Shown: positions 11,228 through 21,703, counted from the stretch's first letter. The stretch is 64,000 nt of DNA from Candidatus Altimarinota bacterium (GCA_028689115.1 JAQTWV010000001.1:124001-188000); one strand, 5' to 3'. Numbers and translations are program-made. The notes: generated from the sequence alone by a model not told the origin.

Positions 11228-13017
11228 TTGATTTTTGAAATAAAAAAATATTTTGATTAGATTTTGATAATAAAATTATATCAATTTATAATACTAATAT
11301 TGATATTGATAATAATTTTAAATTAGAATATTTATGAAAAGATAATTATTTTTATTGATATATTATTGATTTATTAGTTTTATATAAAAATAATAAACAT
11401 ATTAATTATAATTATTTTATAATTGATACATTCGAAAATGAACTTATAGTTTTTAATAAATCATTATTAAATGATTTTATTTTAAAGTATGTGAGTATTA
11501 ATAAAAATAGAGATTTATATATTGATATTTTATTTTCTAATATTAAAAATTATTATTTATCTAACAGTATTCAAGATATTTCTATTAATTTAAATTTGAA
11601 TAAATTAATTAATAACTCATTTATAAAAATATCTAAATTAAATTGAGATATTAGATCAGAAAAAATAAAACATAATATTTCTTTAGACAAACATTTATTA
11701 AAATTTAATAAAAATTATTTATATAAAAATAATATAAAAATAAAGTTTAAAAAATTATCAAAATTAATAGGTGATTTTTGATTTATAAATTATATATCAC
11801 ATTATAATATTAATAAAATTAATGTAGATTTATTTTTATTGAATCCTGTTAATATAGATTGATTAAATTATAAATCAATAATAACTAAATGAACTGATAT
11901 AGATTCAAAATTATCTATAATAAAGTGATTTTCAGAGTGAATAGAAAGATATTCCTCATTAAAACTTCAAAATGATAATTTTCATAAAACATCTAATTTT
12001 AATTTAATAAATGATTTTTCTTATAATTACATATGATATAATATTGATAATAATGAATATATTGATAAATTAAATTGATTTCCAGTTTATAAAATAAATA
12101 AGATTACTAATAATAATATAATGTTAGATGAAAAAAATATACTTTCAATTCCAATTGATTTTATATATTCATCTAATGATTTTAAATCAATAAAAAAATT
12201 TATCTGAAACTCTAATGGGATTTCAACTCATTGAAATTATTATGATGCTTTTTTAAATTCATATTATGAACTATTAGAAAGAGATAGTATAGCTTTGACA
12301 TATTTTTATAAATTATCTCCAAATATAGTAGAAATTGATGATATTTATTATAAAAACAAAATAGCAAATTTAGAAAAAAAATATTGTTATAATTTCACCT
12401 TTTTAAATCTAAATTTTGATTACTGAATAAATATTATTTTATGCATATGAATAAATAATAAAAAAGAAATTCCTTATTTATTTACTTGAGCCTGAGCAGA
12501 TTTAGATTTTAAAAAAGCATTTAATAAATCTCTAAATGAAGTATTATACTTAGTAGATTTATCAAATAAGAATGATTATTCTAAAATTATTTATAATAAA
12601 AATGAAAAATTAAGAAATTTAGATATTTTTGATACAAAAGACCATATATATTATTATTCTTTAGTTGAATCATATTTTGATATAGAATTTTTATTTTTTA
12701 ATAAAGATAAAATTAAATTTTCTAAATTTTCAAATTTTAAAAATAAAAATTTGATTAGAAATATTAATAATAGTGATTTTTATATATCTAATTTAACAAC
12801 AAGTTTTTGAAAGAATAACAACTTTTTTACTATTAAATTATTTTCTAAAAAATATATACCATTTTGGTTTTGAAAATTATCTGAATTACCACTTTTAAAA
12901 TTAGAAAATAGATTTGTAGAATTAAAAGAAACTTTAAGTAAAAAAAATATATTTACTGAAAGTAATTTTATTAAATATAGATCAAAAAATAAGGATTTTC
13001 TACATTTTTTATGATAA
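11209..13017 (+). CDS. YcaO-domain cyclodehydratase (SagD-like), long N-terminal extension
   Basis: 602 residues. The YcaO core includes IKGFSEGIERYSSLKL (E246 region, ATP/Mg binding), NGISTHGNYYDAFLNSYYEL followed by LERDS (E354/E357), and LFTGAGADLDFKKAFNKSLN, matching the three acidic ATP-binding motifs. YcaO enzymes activate peptide backbone amides with ATP, giving azolines from Cys/Ser/Thr or thioamides. The first ~190 residues are Asn/Tyr/Ile-rich and unrecognised; they may replace the separate partner (E1-like or ocin-ThiF) protein, which is missing. The C-terminus lacks the PxPxP tail of many azoline-forming members. Start ATG at 11209 overlaps the previous gene. Confidence 0.85.
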
Positions 13018-13164
13018 TAATATAATATATTATTTTTTAATTCAAAAGATAAACGTTATTGAGTTCATCATTCATTATAAATATGAAAATAATAAAGTAT
13101 TACATATTTTAAAAGATATTTTATATAAATCTAAAAATAAAAAAAAGAACCCAAATATAATCAT

Positions 13165-13199
13165 AAAAACTAAAAAAAGAAATTTTTTTAGTTTTTTAT
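13165..13199 (+). terminator. Terminator after the RiPP-type cluster
   Basis: 14-bp A/T stem (13165-13178 with 13183-13196), GAAA loop, followed by T-rich DNA. It closes the 7969-13017 cluster immediately before a strong promoter. The stretch 13018-13164 shows no convincing gene. Confidence 0.65.
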
Positions 13200-13200
13200 T

Positions 13201-13229
13201 TTGACAATAACGAGAAAAGATATTATAAT
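13201..13229 (+). promoter_or_regulatory. Consensus sigma-70-like promoter
   Basis: TTGACA at 13201-13206, 17-nt spacer, TATAAT at 13224-13229: a perfect consensus promoter 31 nt upstream of the ATG at 13261. It separates the next genes from the RiPP cluster. Confidence 0.8.
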
Positions 13230-13260
13230 AATACATATTTATAATATAATTCGCGTAAAA

Positions 13261-14067
13261 ATGGCATTTAATCAAAATGATAAATGAACATCACCACTTT
13301 CATTATGAGCTTTAGCTCTTTCAGCTACATTGTTAACTGGAAATGTAGATGCTAAAACTAGTGAAAATGTTGATACAGCAAGATTATGAGTTCAAGATCA
13401 AGTTTGAAAAACTCTAGTTCATACATCAACAGAAATGAAACTAGATGCTTTACTTTCTCAAACAGAGCCAGTTTTGTTAGCTGGAGCTGAATGAGTAAAA
13501 TGAGTGTATGATTTTTCTAGACTTCAAAGCTTAGGATCATACAAAGAAATGAATGATGTAGAACAATGAAAGGTTAAAAAAATGTATGATTTACTTGTAA
13601 ATTCTGCTAAATGAGATGAAAAAAAAGAAGAATGAGTAAAGTATGTGATTTTGAATTTTATTATGTTTTTAAAATCTATAAGTTATAATCCAGAAAGTAC
13701 TATCAATAAATCAGAAAAATATTTAAATGAAACTATTACTAATCTGAAAAAATACTGATTTTGAGAAGAATTTGTACAATGAATTGAATCATCAAGAAAG
13801 CTTGCACAAGAAAAAGATAAATATAATATGTATCTTGCTTCATTATCTGAATCTGAACTTCTTGAAAAAATAAAAACTATTGAAAAAGAAATAGCAGAAA
13901 TGAAAAAGGAAACAGCAGAAATGAAAAAGGAAACAGCAGAAATGAAAAAGGAAACAGCAGAAATGAAAAAGGAAAATGATAAAATAAGAGAAAGAATAAA
14001 AGCTAAGGAACAAATTTTAAATAATTTAAGACAAGTTAGAGATGCTATGAGTAAAAAAACAGCATAG
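13261..14067 (+). CDS. Secreted coiled-coil protein with heptad repeats
   Basis: 268 residues. The N-terminus (PLSLGALALSATLLTGNVDA) resembles a signal peptide ending near residue 31. The C-terminal ~90 residues are a coiled coil containing the heptad AEMKKET in three tandem copies plus a variant, encoded by a 21-nt DNA repeat at 13894-13977. No enzyme motif is seen. Many UGA glycines lie in the N-terminal half. The strong promoter directly upstream suggests high expression. It is 62 nt ahead of another repeat-containing coiled-coil gene. Function unknown; a structural or envelope role is a guess. Confidence 0.7.
13894..13977 (+). repeat. 21-bp coding tandem repeat, about 4 units
   Basis: Unit GCAGAAATGAAAAAGGAAACA (split here only by naming; 21 nt) repeats at 13894, 13915 and 13936 without a mismatch; a fourth unit at 13957 ends AAT instead of ACA. 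It encodes AEMKKET heptads, so copy-number change keeps the reading frame. Confidence 0.95.
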
Positions 14068-14129
14068 TTTTTGCATAGAGAAATATAATATGATAAAATG
14101 ATAATAATATATATTATTATCATTTTTTT

Positions 14130-15797
14130 ATGTCTGGTATAGAAAAAGGAATAGATTCATCAGAATGATTAAATAATCAAAATGATTTACAAACAACTCT
14201 TTCAAAATTTAAAGATTTTGAATGATTTAAAGATTTTGTAAAAATGCTTGAAACAAGAGATGATAAAGAAGAAATCTTATCTATTTTTTCAAATGATTTA
14301 AATAATACAGAAATTAATAATTATTTAGAAATGAATTGATTTCCACCAGATGAAGAATCTATCATGGATTTTAAAAAAAAATTTCCTCAAACTAATTTGA
14401 GTTTAGTAAATATTATTAATAAAGCAGAATGATTAAAACAAGAAACAGTAGTTGAAAAACAAGAAACAGTAGTTGAAAAACAAGAAACAGTAGTTGAAAA
14501 ACAAGAAACAGTAGTTGAAAAACAAGAATTAACAAATAAAGAAATTATATTAGATGCTAACATAAAATCATTTTCATCAGAAATTATAAGATTAAAAGAT
14601 AATTCAGTATTAAAATCTATTCCAAGATTTAATGAACTTATTACTAATTTAGAAGAAACAGCAAAAAGTTGAAATTTTGAATCTAATAATAAAGCAAAAG
14701 ATGAGATTATTAAATTCTTAAATGAATGAAATAATCTTCAAATAGTTCTTGAAATAGCTAAAAAAGCAGGTGATACTCAATATAATAATATGCTGAGTTC
14801 AATTACATATTTTGCAGAGTGAAATCTAGAACTTACACAAAAACTGAATAAGTGGAATGAAATAATTGAAAAATCAAGCATTAAAGAAAATGAAACTTCA
14901 GTTATAAGACAAACTCAAACAAAAGAATTTTTTTGAAATAATCTAAAAGGTATAAGTTCAACAGGAAAATGATATAGTCTTTGAGATAAGGAAATAGACT
15001 TTTCATCTCTTCCACCAAAGGCTTTTATAAGATCAGAAAATGGTTATAAAATAGAAACAAAACTTCCTCGTATACCAAAAGAATTCAATGAAAAAAGAAG
15101 AGAGTGGCAAACAAAAAGAGATTGATTAAAAAAAGATTTTGAAAGAGAAAAAAGTAATTTTGATTTAAAAGAAGCAGAATTAAAAAATAGAGAAAATGAG
15201 TTACCAGAACCAAGAGAGTTATGGGCGGAACAAGAAATTAAAACAATGAAAGATAATCTTGCAATAGTTGAAAAAAAACTTAATGATATACACGATGATA
15301 TTTTAGATATTGATACTGAAATGAGACAATTTTTTTCAAAGATTGAATTTGATGATAAGAAAGAAAGAGAACAAAAAGAAGATGAAAAAAGAGAAATTGC
15401 AAAATTTCTTTCTTCTCTTGGTTTTGATAGGATTCCACAAAGTATAACTGAACAATTAGTTAGAGAACTTCAAGCAAATGTATTTAATCTATGAGAATTA
15501 AACCTAAATTTAAAAACTATAGATTTAGATAATGGTAGATTTGGTGAAACTGATACTGAGGCAGGTGGTACAAAATGGAAACAAAATCTAATTAAATTTA
15601 TGGAAAAACTAGTTTATGGAGAAGTATGAGCTAAAGAATCTATTTTTTCATGAAAAGGATTCGATTGAGTTTTATGAGCTACAATAAATCCAACTGAACT
15701 TATAGCTGTTTTTGAACAAACTTGAATAAAAGCTGGTACAGGTTGGGATATAGTAAAAATGAGAAAAAACTTAAGTAATGTTAAGGAACCAAAATAA
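14130..15797 (+). CDS. Large coiled-coil protein with QETVVEK repeats
   Basis: 555 residues. Residues ~104-131 are four perfect QETVVEK heptads from a 21-nt tandem repeat. The rest is acidic/helical, with a long coiled coil around residues 320-430 (RREWQTKRDGLKKDFEREKS) and a glycine-containing C-terminal part. There is no signal peptide or enzyme motif. It has the same architecture as its upstream neighbour (unique N-terminus plus repeat-encoded heptads), and together they may form a pair. It ends at a duplicated terminator arm. Function unknown. Confidence 0.65.
14439..14522 (+). repeat. 21-bp coding tandem repeat, 4 perfect units
   Basis: Four identical head-to-tail 21-nt units starting at 14439, 14460, 14481 and 14502, each encoding QETVVEK, followed by a partial fifth unit (CAAGAA). 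No mismatches are seen, which suggests recent slippage expansion. Confidence 0.95.
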
Positions 15798-15848
15798 CCA
15801 AAGCAAAAAACCAAAATAACCAAAGCGAAGCTTTGGTTATTTTGGTAA
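15789..15848 (+). terminator. Hairpin terminator with duplicated left arm
   Basis: The stem is 15810-15826 paired with 15830-15846 (17 bp, GAA loop). The left arm also occurs as a second direct copy at 15789-15804, starting in the last codons of the upstream gene, so two alternative hairpins are possible with the single right arm. Confidence 0.8.
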
Positions 15849-15915
15849 ATTAAATTGAAAAAATAAAAAAAATATATATTGTAAAAATGTTTTATAATCT
15901 ATAATTATTATATTT

Positions 15916-16350
15916 ATGAATAATATAAGTGTTATAATTTATGATATATCTCAAGAAGATAAATTAGTTTGATTTACAAATATAGTTTGTTTATATCAAT
16001 GAAAATGGTTGTTAGTAAGATGAAAATGAAAAACTACTTGGGAACTTCCTTGAGGTCATATTGAAAATTGAGAAACTTCTTTAAATTCTGCTAAAAGAGA
16101 ATTATATGAAGAAACCTGAATAAATTGAGTTGACTTAGAATTTTTATGTTCTCGGAAGCTTGAAATGTTGGAAAAATGAATTACTTACTATGGTAATGTT
16201 TATATAGTAAATGTGTTACTATTATGAGAGTTACCTGATTCAGAAATAGAAGAAATATCTTTATTTGAAGAAATTCCTGAAAATCTTACATACCCATTTA
16301 TTCAAATTGATATTTTAAATAAAGCTAAAGAATTTTTTAAAATAAGATAA
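15916..16350 (+). CDS. NUDIX hydrolase
   Basis: 144 residues. The NUDIX box is complete: GHIENGETSLNSAKRELYEE followed by TGI matches Gx5Ex7REUxEExGU, with several box glycines encoded by UGA. It is preceded by WELPGG, typical of MutT/ADP-ribose-type members. It hydrolyses a nucleoside diphosphate linked to another moiety using Mg2+; the substrate is not predictable. It converges on a second NUDIX gene at 16566-16976 (minus), separated by a small ORF. Confidence 0.92.
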
Positions 16351-16351
16351 T

Positions 16352-16558
16352 CTAAGGTAAGTGTTTTAATATTCTATCATAACAATCTTGATATGTAGTA
16401 TTCATAAATATAATTCCTAAGTTTTTCATTCATAAATTGAAGAAAAAATTAGCAATATAAAATCAACAAGAAATAGTATTTATAGATGATTTTTTTTCTC
16501 ATAAATCCCAAGCTTCTTTTGTAATTCAATATTTTCAAAATTTAAATAATAAATCCAT
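16352..16558 (-). CDS. Small hypothetical protein
   Basis: 68 codons from ATG at 16558 to TAG at 16352. It contains an amphipathic or hydrophobic middle (CGFYIANFFFNLGMKNLGII). It starts 7 nt after the stop of the upstream NUDIX gene, so they probably form an operon. It converges with the 15916-16350 NUDIX gene, with stops 1 nt apart. No family is recognised. Confidence 0.5.
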
Positions 16559-16565
16559 TTTATTG

Positions 16566-16976
16566 TTAATTATTTTTTAATAAATTAACAAATTCTTTAA
16601 CATTAACAATTGTATTTATAGTATTTATATTATCTTTATTAAAAAATCATATTTCAACACATTCATCACTTGGAGTAAAATTTAGATCTTTTACTTTTAC
16701 TTCATAAAAAATATTTGCAAGCCAAGGTCTTGTTTTGCTTTCTGGTTTATGCGCTGTAATAAAATATTTAGGATTTTTATCTATCCATATAACTTCTAAT
16801 CACATTTCTTCTTGTAATTCTCTTTTTATACAAACATCAAAATTTTCTCAATGATCTAGTCATCAACCAGGTATATCCCAAGTTCAATTGTTTTCTTTTG
16901 TTAGTAGAAAATCTCATTTTTCATTATAAATTAATGCTTTAACACTAATCCTATACCATGCTTGTTGTATTTCCAT
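16566..16976 (-). CDS. NUDIX hydrolase
   Basis: 136 residues from ATG at 16976. WDIPGGGLDHGENFDVCIKR followed by ELQEEMGL contains the NUDIX box (GLDHGE, 7 residues, RELQEEMG). Two of the box glycines are UGA. It is a different subfamily from the neighbouring NUDIX gene: the context resembles small MutT-like house-cleaning enzymes. Followed by a small ORF after 7 nt. Confidence 0.9.
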
Positions 16977-17205
16977 ATTTTATATTAAAAATAACTAAAA
17001 TGAATATATTTTAAATATATCTTTTTATACTAAATATCCAAATTATCTAAAAAATTTTCTATTTGTTTTGTACCTCATTTATTGTAGATTTTTAATAATT
17101 AACTTCATATTATAGCAAAATCACTATATTTTAAAATACAGTAAAAAGTATAAAATATTACTTATAATCTATATTTATAGTTTTAAAAAATAATTATTAT
17201 TTTCA

Positions 17206-17233
17206 TTGACTATTATATATAAATATTTATAAT
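17206..17233 (+). promoter_or_regulatory. Promoter
   Basis: TTGACT at 17206-17211, 16-nt spacer, TATAAT at 17228-17233, 26 nt upstream of the ATG at 17260. The rest of the 16977-17259 gap is AT-rich with no visible gene. Confidence 0.65.
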
Positions 17234-17259
17234 CTATATTATTTGATAAATTAAATTTA

Positions 17260-18642
17260 ATGAAAAATTTATCTATTTCTATCGAACAACTAGATGGTTT
17301 TTTAAACCAAAATCAAGAGTATTATGATTTTAACATATTTTTCTTTTGAAATATTATTGATAATATGGAAAGTTTTTCACTAATTGAAAAAAGTGAACAT
17401 AAAAAAAAGTATTTTGTTTCTATTTTTAGTTCTCTTTTATTATGTAGTTGAGATATTTCTGATTTTGATTTAAATACATTCTTATGATTTATAGAATCAA
17501 AAGATTTTATTCAAACTTATGCAAGAATTATAGATAATATATCATATACAACTATGAATAATTCTTTTACTCAAACTGATATAAATAAAGTTTCTAGAAA
17601 AAATAATCCATTTTTTAAAATTGCAGAAATAAGAGTAAAAATAAATAATCTAATTATTAATTCAAAAATAAAAGATGCGCTAGATTCTTGAAATGATGAA
17701 ATAGAATTTGAATGAAAAAAGATTGTAAGAATTTGAGATTTAAATTATGAAGTAATAGATTATAAAGATGATTTATTTATCTTGTATAATGAAAAATTGT
17801 GATATAGTTTATTTAGAAAAAATAAGGATAAATGAGATTATGAGTTAATAATTTCATGATATGAAAAAATAGAATTTTATCTAGTAGATGGTAATCATAT
17901 TGCGTTACTTCATAAAAAAAATAAATTTATAATCTATGATATTGATTGAGATGTAAATATCTGAACTTGAGATAAAATTATTTCATGTATGAATTTTTGA
18001 GATGATTTATTAATTCATTATCTTTATAATGGAGATAATGTTATAGCTACAAACTCTGGAGATGAATTATTTAGGTTTTCTAAAGCACAGTTTGATTTCA
18101 ATTTAGAAACTTTACTTAGTGAAAGATACTTAGTTTTACGTTCAAATAATTTATCAAACTCAATTAGCACATGTGTATTATTTGATATTAAATTTAAAAA
18201 AGTTATTTTATCAGATGTTAGTAAATTTGAAATAGAGGATAATAGATTTTTACATTATGAAATTTTAAGTAATGAACATTTATCAATCAAGTGATTATTT
18301 GATTTATTAGAATCAAGGAATCTTTTAATTTGAAATAAAAATTATTCATTAATAAAGATATGAGAAAAGATATTTGTAAAATTTGATGATGATAAAGGTA
18401 TAAGTTTATATGATATTGAAATGAATAGAATATTTGACTGAAATAAAAGTATTGATTTGTTTACTATAAATAGTGAAATTTATATGATTTTTGAGAATTC
18501 TGAATGATATTCATTATATAATTTAGATATGGATAAAATAGTTTTAGTTTGAAAAAAAGAATTAAAAGTTGATAAAGAAACTTGAATTGTTACTTATAAG
18601 GATAAATGAATATTTAATTTTCAAAAAATTGTTCAACTTTAA
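17260..18642 (+). CDS. Hypothetical protein with beta-propeller-like repeats
   Basis: 460 residues, soluble, no signal peptide. From about residue 150 onward it shows short beta-type modules with an alternating aromatic/glycine/aspartate pattern (for example HKKNKFIIYDIDGDVNIGTG, NSEGYSLYNLDMDKI), reminiscent of WG-repeat or beta-propeller proteins. The N-terminal 130 residues are helical. There are over 20 UGA glycines. It is a single gene under its own promoter, followed by the T-box leader of glyS. The fold suggestion is from pattern only. Confidence 0.55.
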
Positions 18643-18645
18643 AAC

Positions 18646-18672
18646 TTGATTTTTAAAAACTCTTGTTATAAT
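18646..18672 (+). promoter_or_regulatory. Probable promoter of the T-box/glyS unit
   Basis: TTGATT at 18646-18651, 15-nt spacer, TATAAT at 18667-18672. It starts 4 nt after the upstream stop codon and directly precedes the T-box leader. Confidence 0.5.
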
Positions 18673-18678
18673 AGCATT

Positions 18679-18830
18679 AAGTAAAATATATTTTATAAAA
18701 AAGAAATGAGTTGGAATCCATTTTTAAAATATAGATTACAAAAGTAAAAAATCTAGGTGGAACCGTCTTTCAAAAAAGACCCTGGAGACTATTTTTCAAA
18801 AGAAAATTGTCTCAATTGGGGTCTTTTTCT
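18679..18830 (+). promoter_or_regulatory. T-box riboswitch upstream of glyS, ultrashort stem I
   Basis: A complete antiterminator is visible: TCTAGG (18752-18757) pairs with CCTGGA (18781-18786); the 7-nt bulge TGGAACC (18758-18764) matches the T-box UGGNACC bulge; helix GTCTT/AAGAC (18765-18769 with 18776-18780) closes it. The competing terminator uses 18774-18789 with 18809-18828, then a T-run. The bulge UGGA would pair with a tRNA ending UCCA (discriminator U, usual for tRNA-Gly). Upstream, 18687-18734 can fold as a short stem I whose tip holds GGA (18713-18715) and UGA (18707-18709). Both are glycine codons here, so the specifier is ambiguous. Uncharged tRNA-Gly would switch glyS on. Confidence 0.8.
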
Positions 18831-18868
18831 TTTGATGAAAAATATTACTTTTTTAAAATTATTGTCTT

Positions 18869-20290
18869 ATGAGTAATGTAACAATGAAAGATTTAGTAAA
18901 TCTTTCTCAAGCTAGATGATTTGTTTATGCTTGAAGTGAAATCTATGGATGACTTGCAAATAGTTGGGATTATGGTCCTTATGGTTCTCTATTAAAAGAA
19001 AACATAAAAAATCTTTGGATAAAAGAATTTGTACAAAAAAAAGACGAAATGATGTTGCTTGATAGTTCTATCTTATTAAATCCAAAAGTTTGGGTTGCAA
19101 GTGGACATGTATGAGGTTTTAGTGATCCATTAATTGATGATAAAAATACAAAAGAAAGATTTAGAGCTGATAAATTACTTGAAGCTTTGATTGAAAGTTT
19201 GTGAGAAAAAGCAAGTGATTTACAAACAAAATACTCAGTAAATAACCTAATTCCAGAATCTTGGCCACTTGAAAAACAAACTGAAGTTATGAGAGGTGAA
19301 AAAGTTGTTAACCCAAATAATTGAGAAGTTTGAGATTGGACAGATGCAAAAAAATTTAATCTAATGTTTAAAACTTCTATTTGAATAACGGATGATTCTA
19401 GTAGTACTGTTTATATGAGACCAGAAACTGCTCAAGGTATTTTCGTAGATTTTCCAAATGTACTTAGAACAAGTAGAAAAAAAATTCCTTTCGGAGTTGC
19501 TCAAGTTGGTAAAGCGTTTAGAAATGAAATAACTCCAGGTAATTTCATATTTAGAACAAGAGAATTTGAACAAATGGAAATAGAATATTTCTGTGAACCA
19601 GGAACAGATTTAGAATTACACGCAAGATGGAAAACTGATTGTATGAATTTCTTACAAAGTACACTTTCACTTAATTCAGAAAATCTTAGATTTAGAGATC
19701 ATGATGCAGATGAACTTTCATTTTATTCAAATGCAACTTGTGATATAGAATACAAATTTCCATTTGGTTGGTGAGAATTATGGGGAATTGCTGATAGAAC
19801 TGATTATGATCTAAAAGCACATATGGCAGAGTCAAAAGCTGATATGAGTTATTTTGATCCAGTAAACAATAGAAAATATATTCCTTATGTAATTGAACCA
19901 AGTGTTGGTTTAAATAGACTTTTCTTAACTGTTTTAGCAGATAGTTATACTGTAGAATGAGCTTGAGAAGAAGCAAGAACTTATTTAAAACTTGATCCAA
20001 AAGTAGCTCCAATAAAAGTATGAGTTTTACCAGTTGTTAAAAAAATCTGAGATTTAGCTAAAAAAGTATATTCTCAATTAGCAGAAGACTTCGTTTGTGA
20101 ATATGATGAAGTAGGTACAATAGGGAAAAGATATGCTAGAATGGATGAAATTGGTACTCCATTTTGTGTAACTATTGATAGTGCAAATTATGAAGCTTGA
20201 AAAGTTACCGTTAGATTTAGAGATAGTATGGAACAAGAACTTGTTGAAATAAGTGAATTAAATGAATTTATAAGAAAAAGATTGAAATAA
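18869..20290 (+). CDS. glyS: Glycyl-tRNA synthetase, single-chain (alpha2) type
   Basis: 473 residues, the size of the alpha2 GlyRS. Class II motifs are clear: [16 protein letters not shown] near residue 35, motif 2 region [42 protein letters not shown], and the C-terminal motif 3 [13 protein letters not shown] followed by the anticodon-bin. Confidence 0.
18869..20290 (+). CDS. glyS: Glycyl-tRNA synthetase, alpha2 type (full entry)
   Basis: 473 residues, the size of single-chain dimeric GlyRS. Class II landmarks: [16 protein letters not shown] near residue 35, [28 protein letters not shown] (motif 2 region), [14 protein letters not shown] and [13 protein letters not shown] (motif 3), then a C-terminal anticodon-binding domain ([20 protein letters not shown] onward). 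It charges tRNA-Gly and must also supply the UGA-reading glycine tRNA of this code. It is preceded by a T-box leader at 18679-18830, so glycine-tRNA charging controls it, and ends at a palindromic terminator. This entry supersedes the truncated duplicate with zero confidence. Confidence 0.96.
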
Positions 20291-20322
20291 AAAAATAAAC
20301 TTCAAATTTGAAGTTTATTTTT
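20288..20322. terminator. Bidirectional hairpin terminator
   Basis: Palindrome centred at 20305/20306 (arms of about 17 bp, GAAGTTTATTT type) with A and T runs on either side, between convergent glyS and the aminotransferase gene; both stop codons lie within or beside it. Confidence 0.8.
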
Positions 20323-21703
20323 TTATTTCGCTAGAAACAGTTTTAAGAGCTTTTTCAAGAGCTATCATTCATTTATCTATTTGTTCATAAGTTATTATAA
20401 TAGGTGGTTCTATACGAGAACTTATAGCACTATTTAGTGTTCCAGCAACTAATACTCAGTTTTTAAAAAGTTCAGATGTTACTTTGTAACCTATGTCAGC
20501 ACTTTGGAAATGTTGAGCAATTAGAAGTCATTTTCAAGTAACTTTATTGTATATTTCTGGATATTTTTTTACAAAAATATTTAATTTATCTATTATATAT
20601 TTTCATTTTTCTTCTGCCATTTTTGCATAATCATCTCTAAGTGCTACATTTATTGCAGCAATTGCAGCGCTACAAGCTAGTGCTCAACCTCATGTTGTTG
20701 TAGTATGTATAAATGGATTTGGACTCATCATAGATTGCCAAATTTCTTCAGTAGAAACAAAAGCTGAAATAGGCATAACTCAACCTCAAAGTGCTTTTCA
20801 CATAGTCATTATATCTGGAATAACTCACCAATGATCAACTCACCAAAGTTTACCAGTACGACCAAGTCAAGTTTGTACTTCATCAGCTATTAATAAAACT
20901 CAGTGTTTTTTTGTAGCAGCTCTAATTCTAGGCCAGAAATCATCTGGTGGAACTATTGCTCAAGCTTCTCATTGAATTGGTTCCATCATAACTGCAGCAA
21001 TTCAAATTCAAACAGTTTCACAAATTTCTAATTGTCTTTCTACCGCTTCAGCATCACCAAATGGCACATGATAAACAGGTCATCCATATAATTGTCAAAC
21101 AGGTTCACGATAATCTTTTTTTCAAATCATAGACAATGATCACATTGTTTTTCAATGAAATCATTTTACTGCAACTATAAATCCAGGTTTTTTAGTATAC
21201 ATTTTAGCAAGTTTTATTGCTCATTCGTTTGCTTCTGTTCAGCTTCCTGCAAAGAAACAATATTTTAAATCTCCAGGAGTTATATCTGCTATTATACGAG
21301 CCAAAACTCAACGTAATGGATCAATTAATTCTTGAGAAGGCATAGGACTATTTAATAATTGTGCTTGAACAACAGAAACTACATCCGGATTTGACCAACC
21401 ATGGCTCATCATTCAAAATCAACCTAACCAATCTATATATTCTCTACCAAGTACATCTTGAAATACTGCTCAACTTCATTTCCATTCAACAGCAACACAT
21501 TCACTAGGAATTATACCACAATAATCAGCTAATGTGACTGATTTTCTATAATCAAGCCATCAAGCATTAAAATGCTCACGGAAATTTGTAAGAGATTCTT
21601 TTATTATCCATTCAGCTTTATCATTAGAAACTGATTTATTATTTTTAATTATATCAATCCATTTGTTTATGTATTCACTTGTATTTTTGTTTTTATTTTC
21701 CAT
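20315..21703 (-). CDS. patA: Putrescine aminotransferase-like class III aminotransferase
   Basis: 462 residues, the length of E. coli YgjG/PatA. Reading from the start, it follows that family closely: LDYRKSVT region, SQELIDPLRGVLARI, FFAGSGTEANEGAIKLAKMY, the PLP-lysine segment MGKALGGGVMPISAF, and the C-terminal VLVAGTLNSAISSRIEPP. It would transfer the amino group of putrescine to 2-oxoglutarate using PLP. It is unusual for such a reduced genome, which otherwise lacks visible amino-acid metabolism in this window. Single gene, convergent with glyS; many conserved glycines are UGA. A related diamine or ornithine transaminase activity is the main alternative. Confidence 0.88.

Noticed and set aside
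13018-13164. A short protein frame (reading HYKYENNKVLHILKDILYKS) after the YcaO gene
   Set aside because: It has no usable start codon, and with only two stop codons open frames of this size arise by chance in AT-rich DNA.
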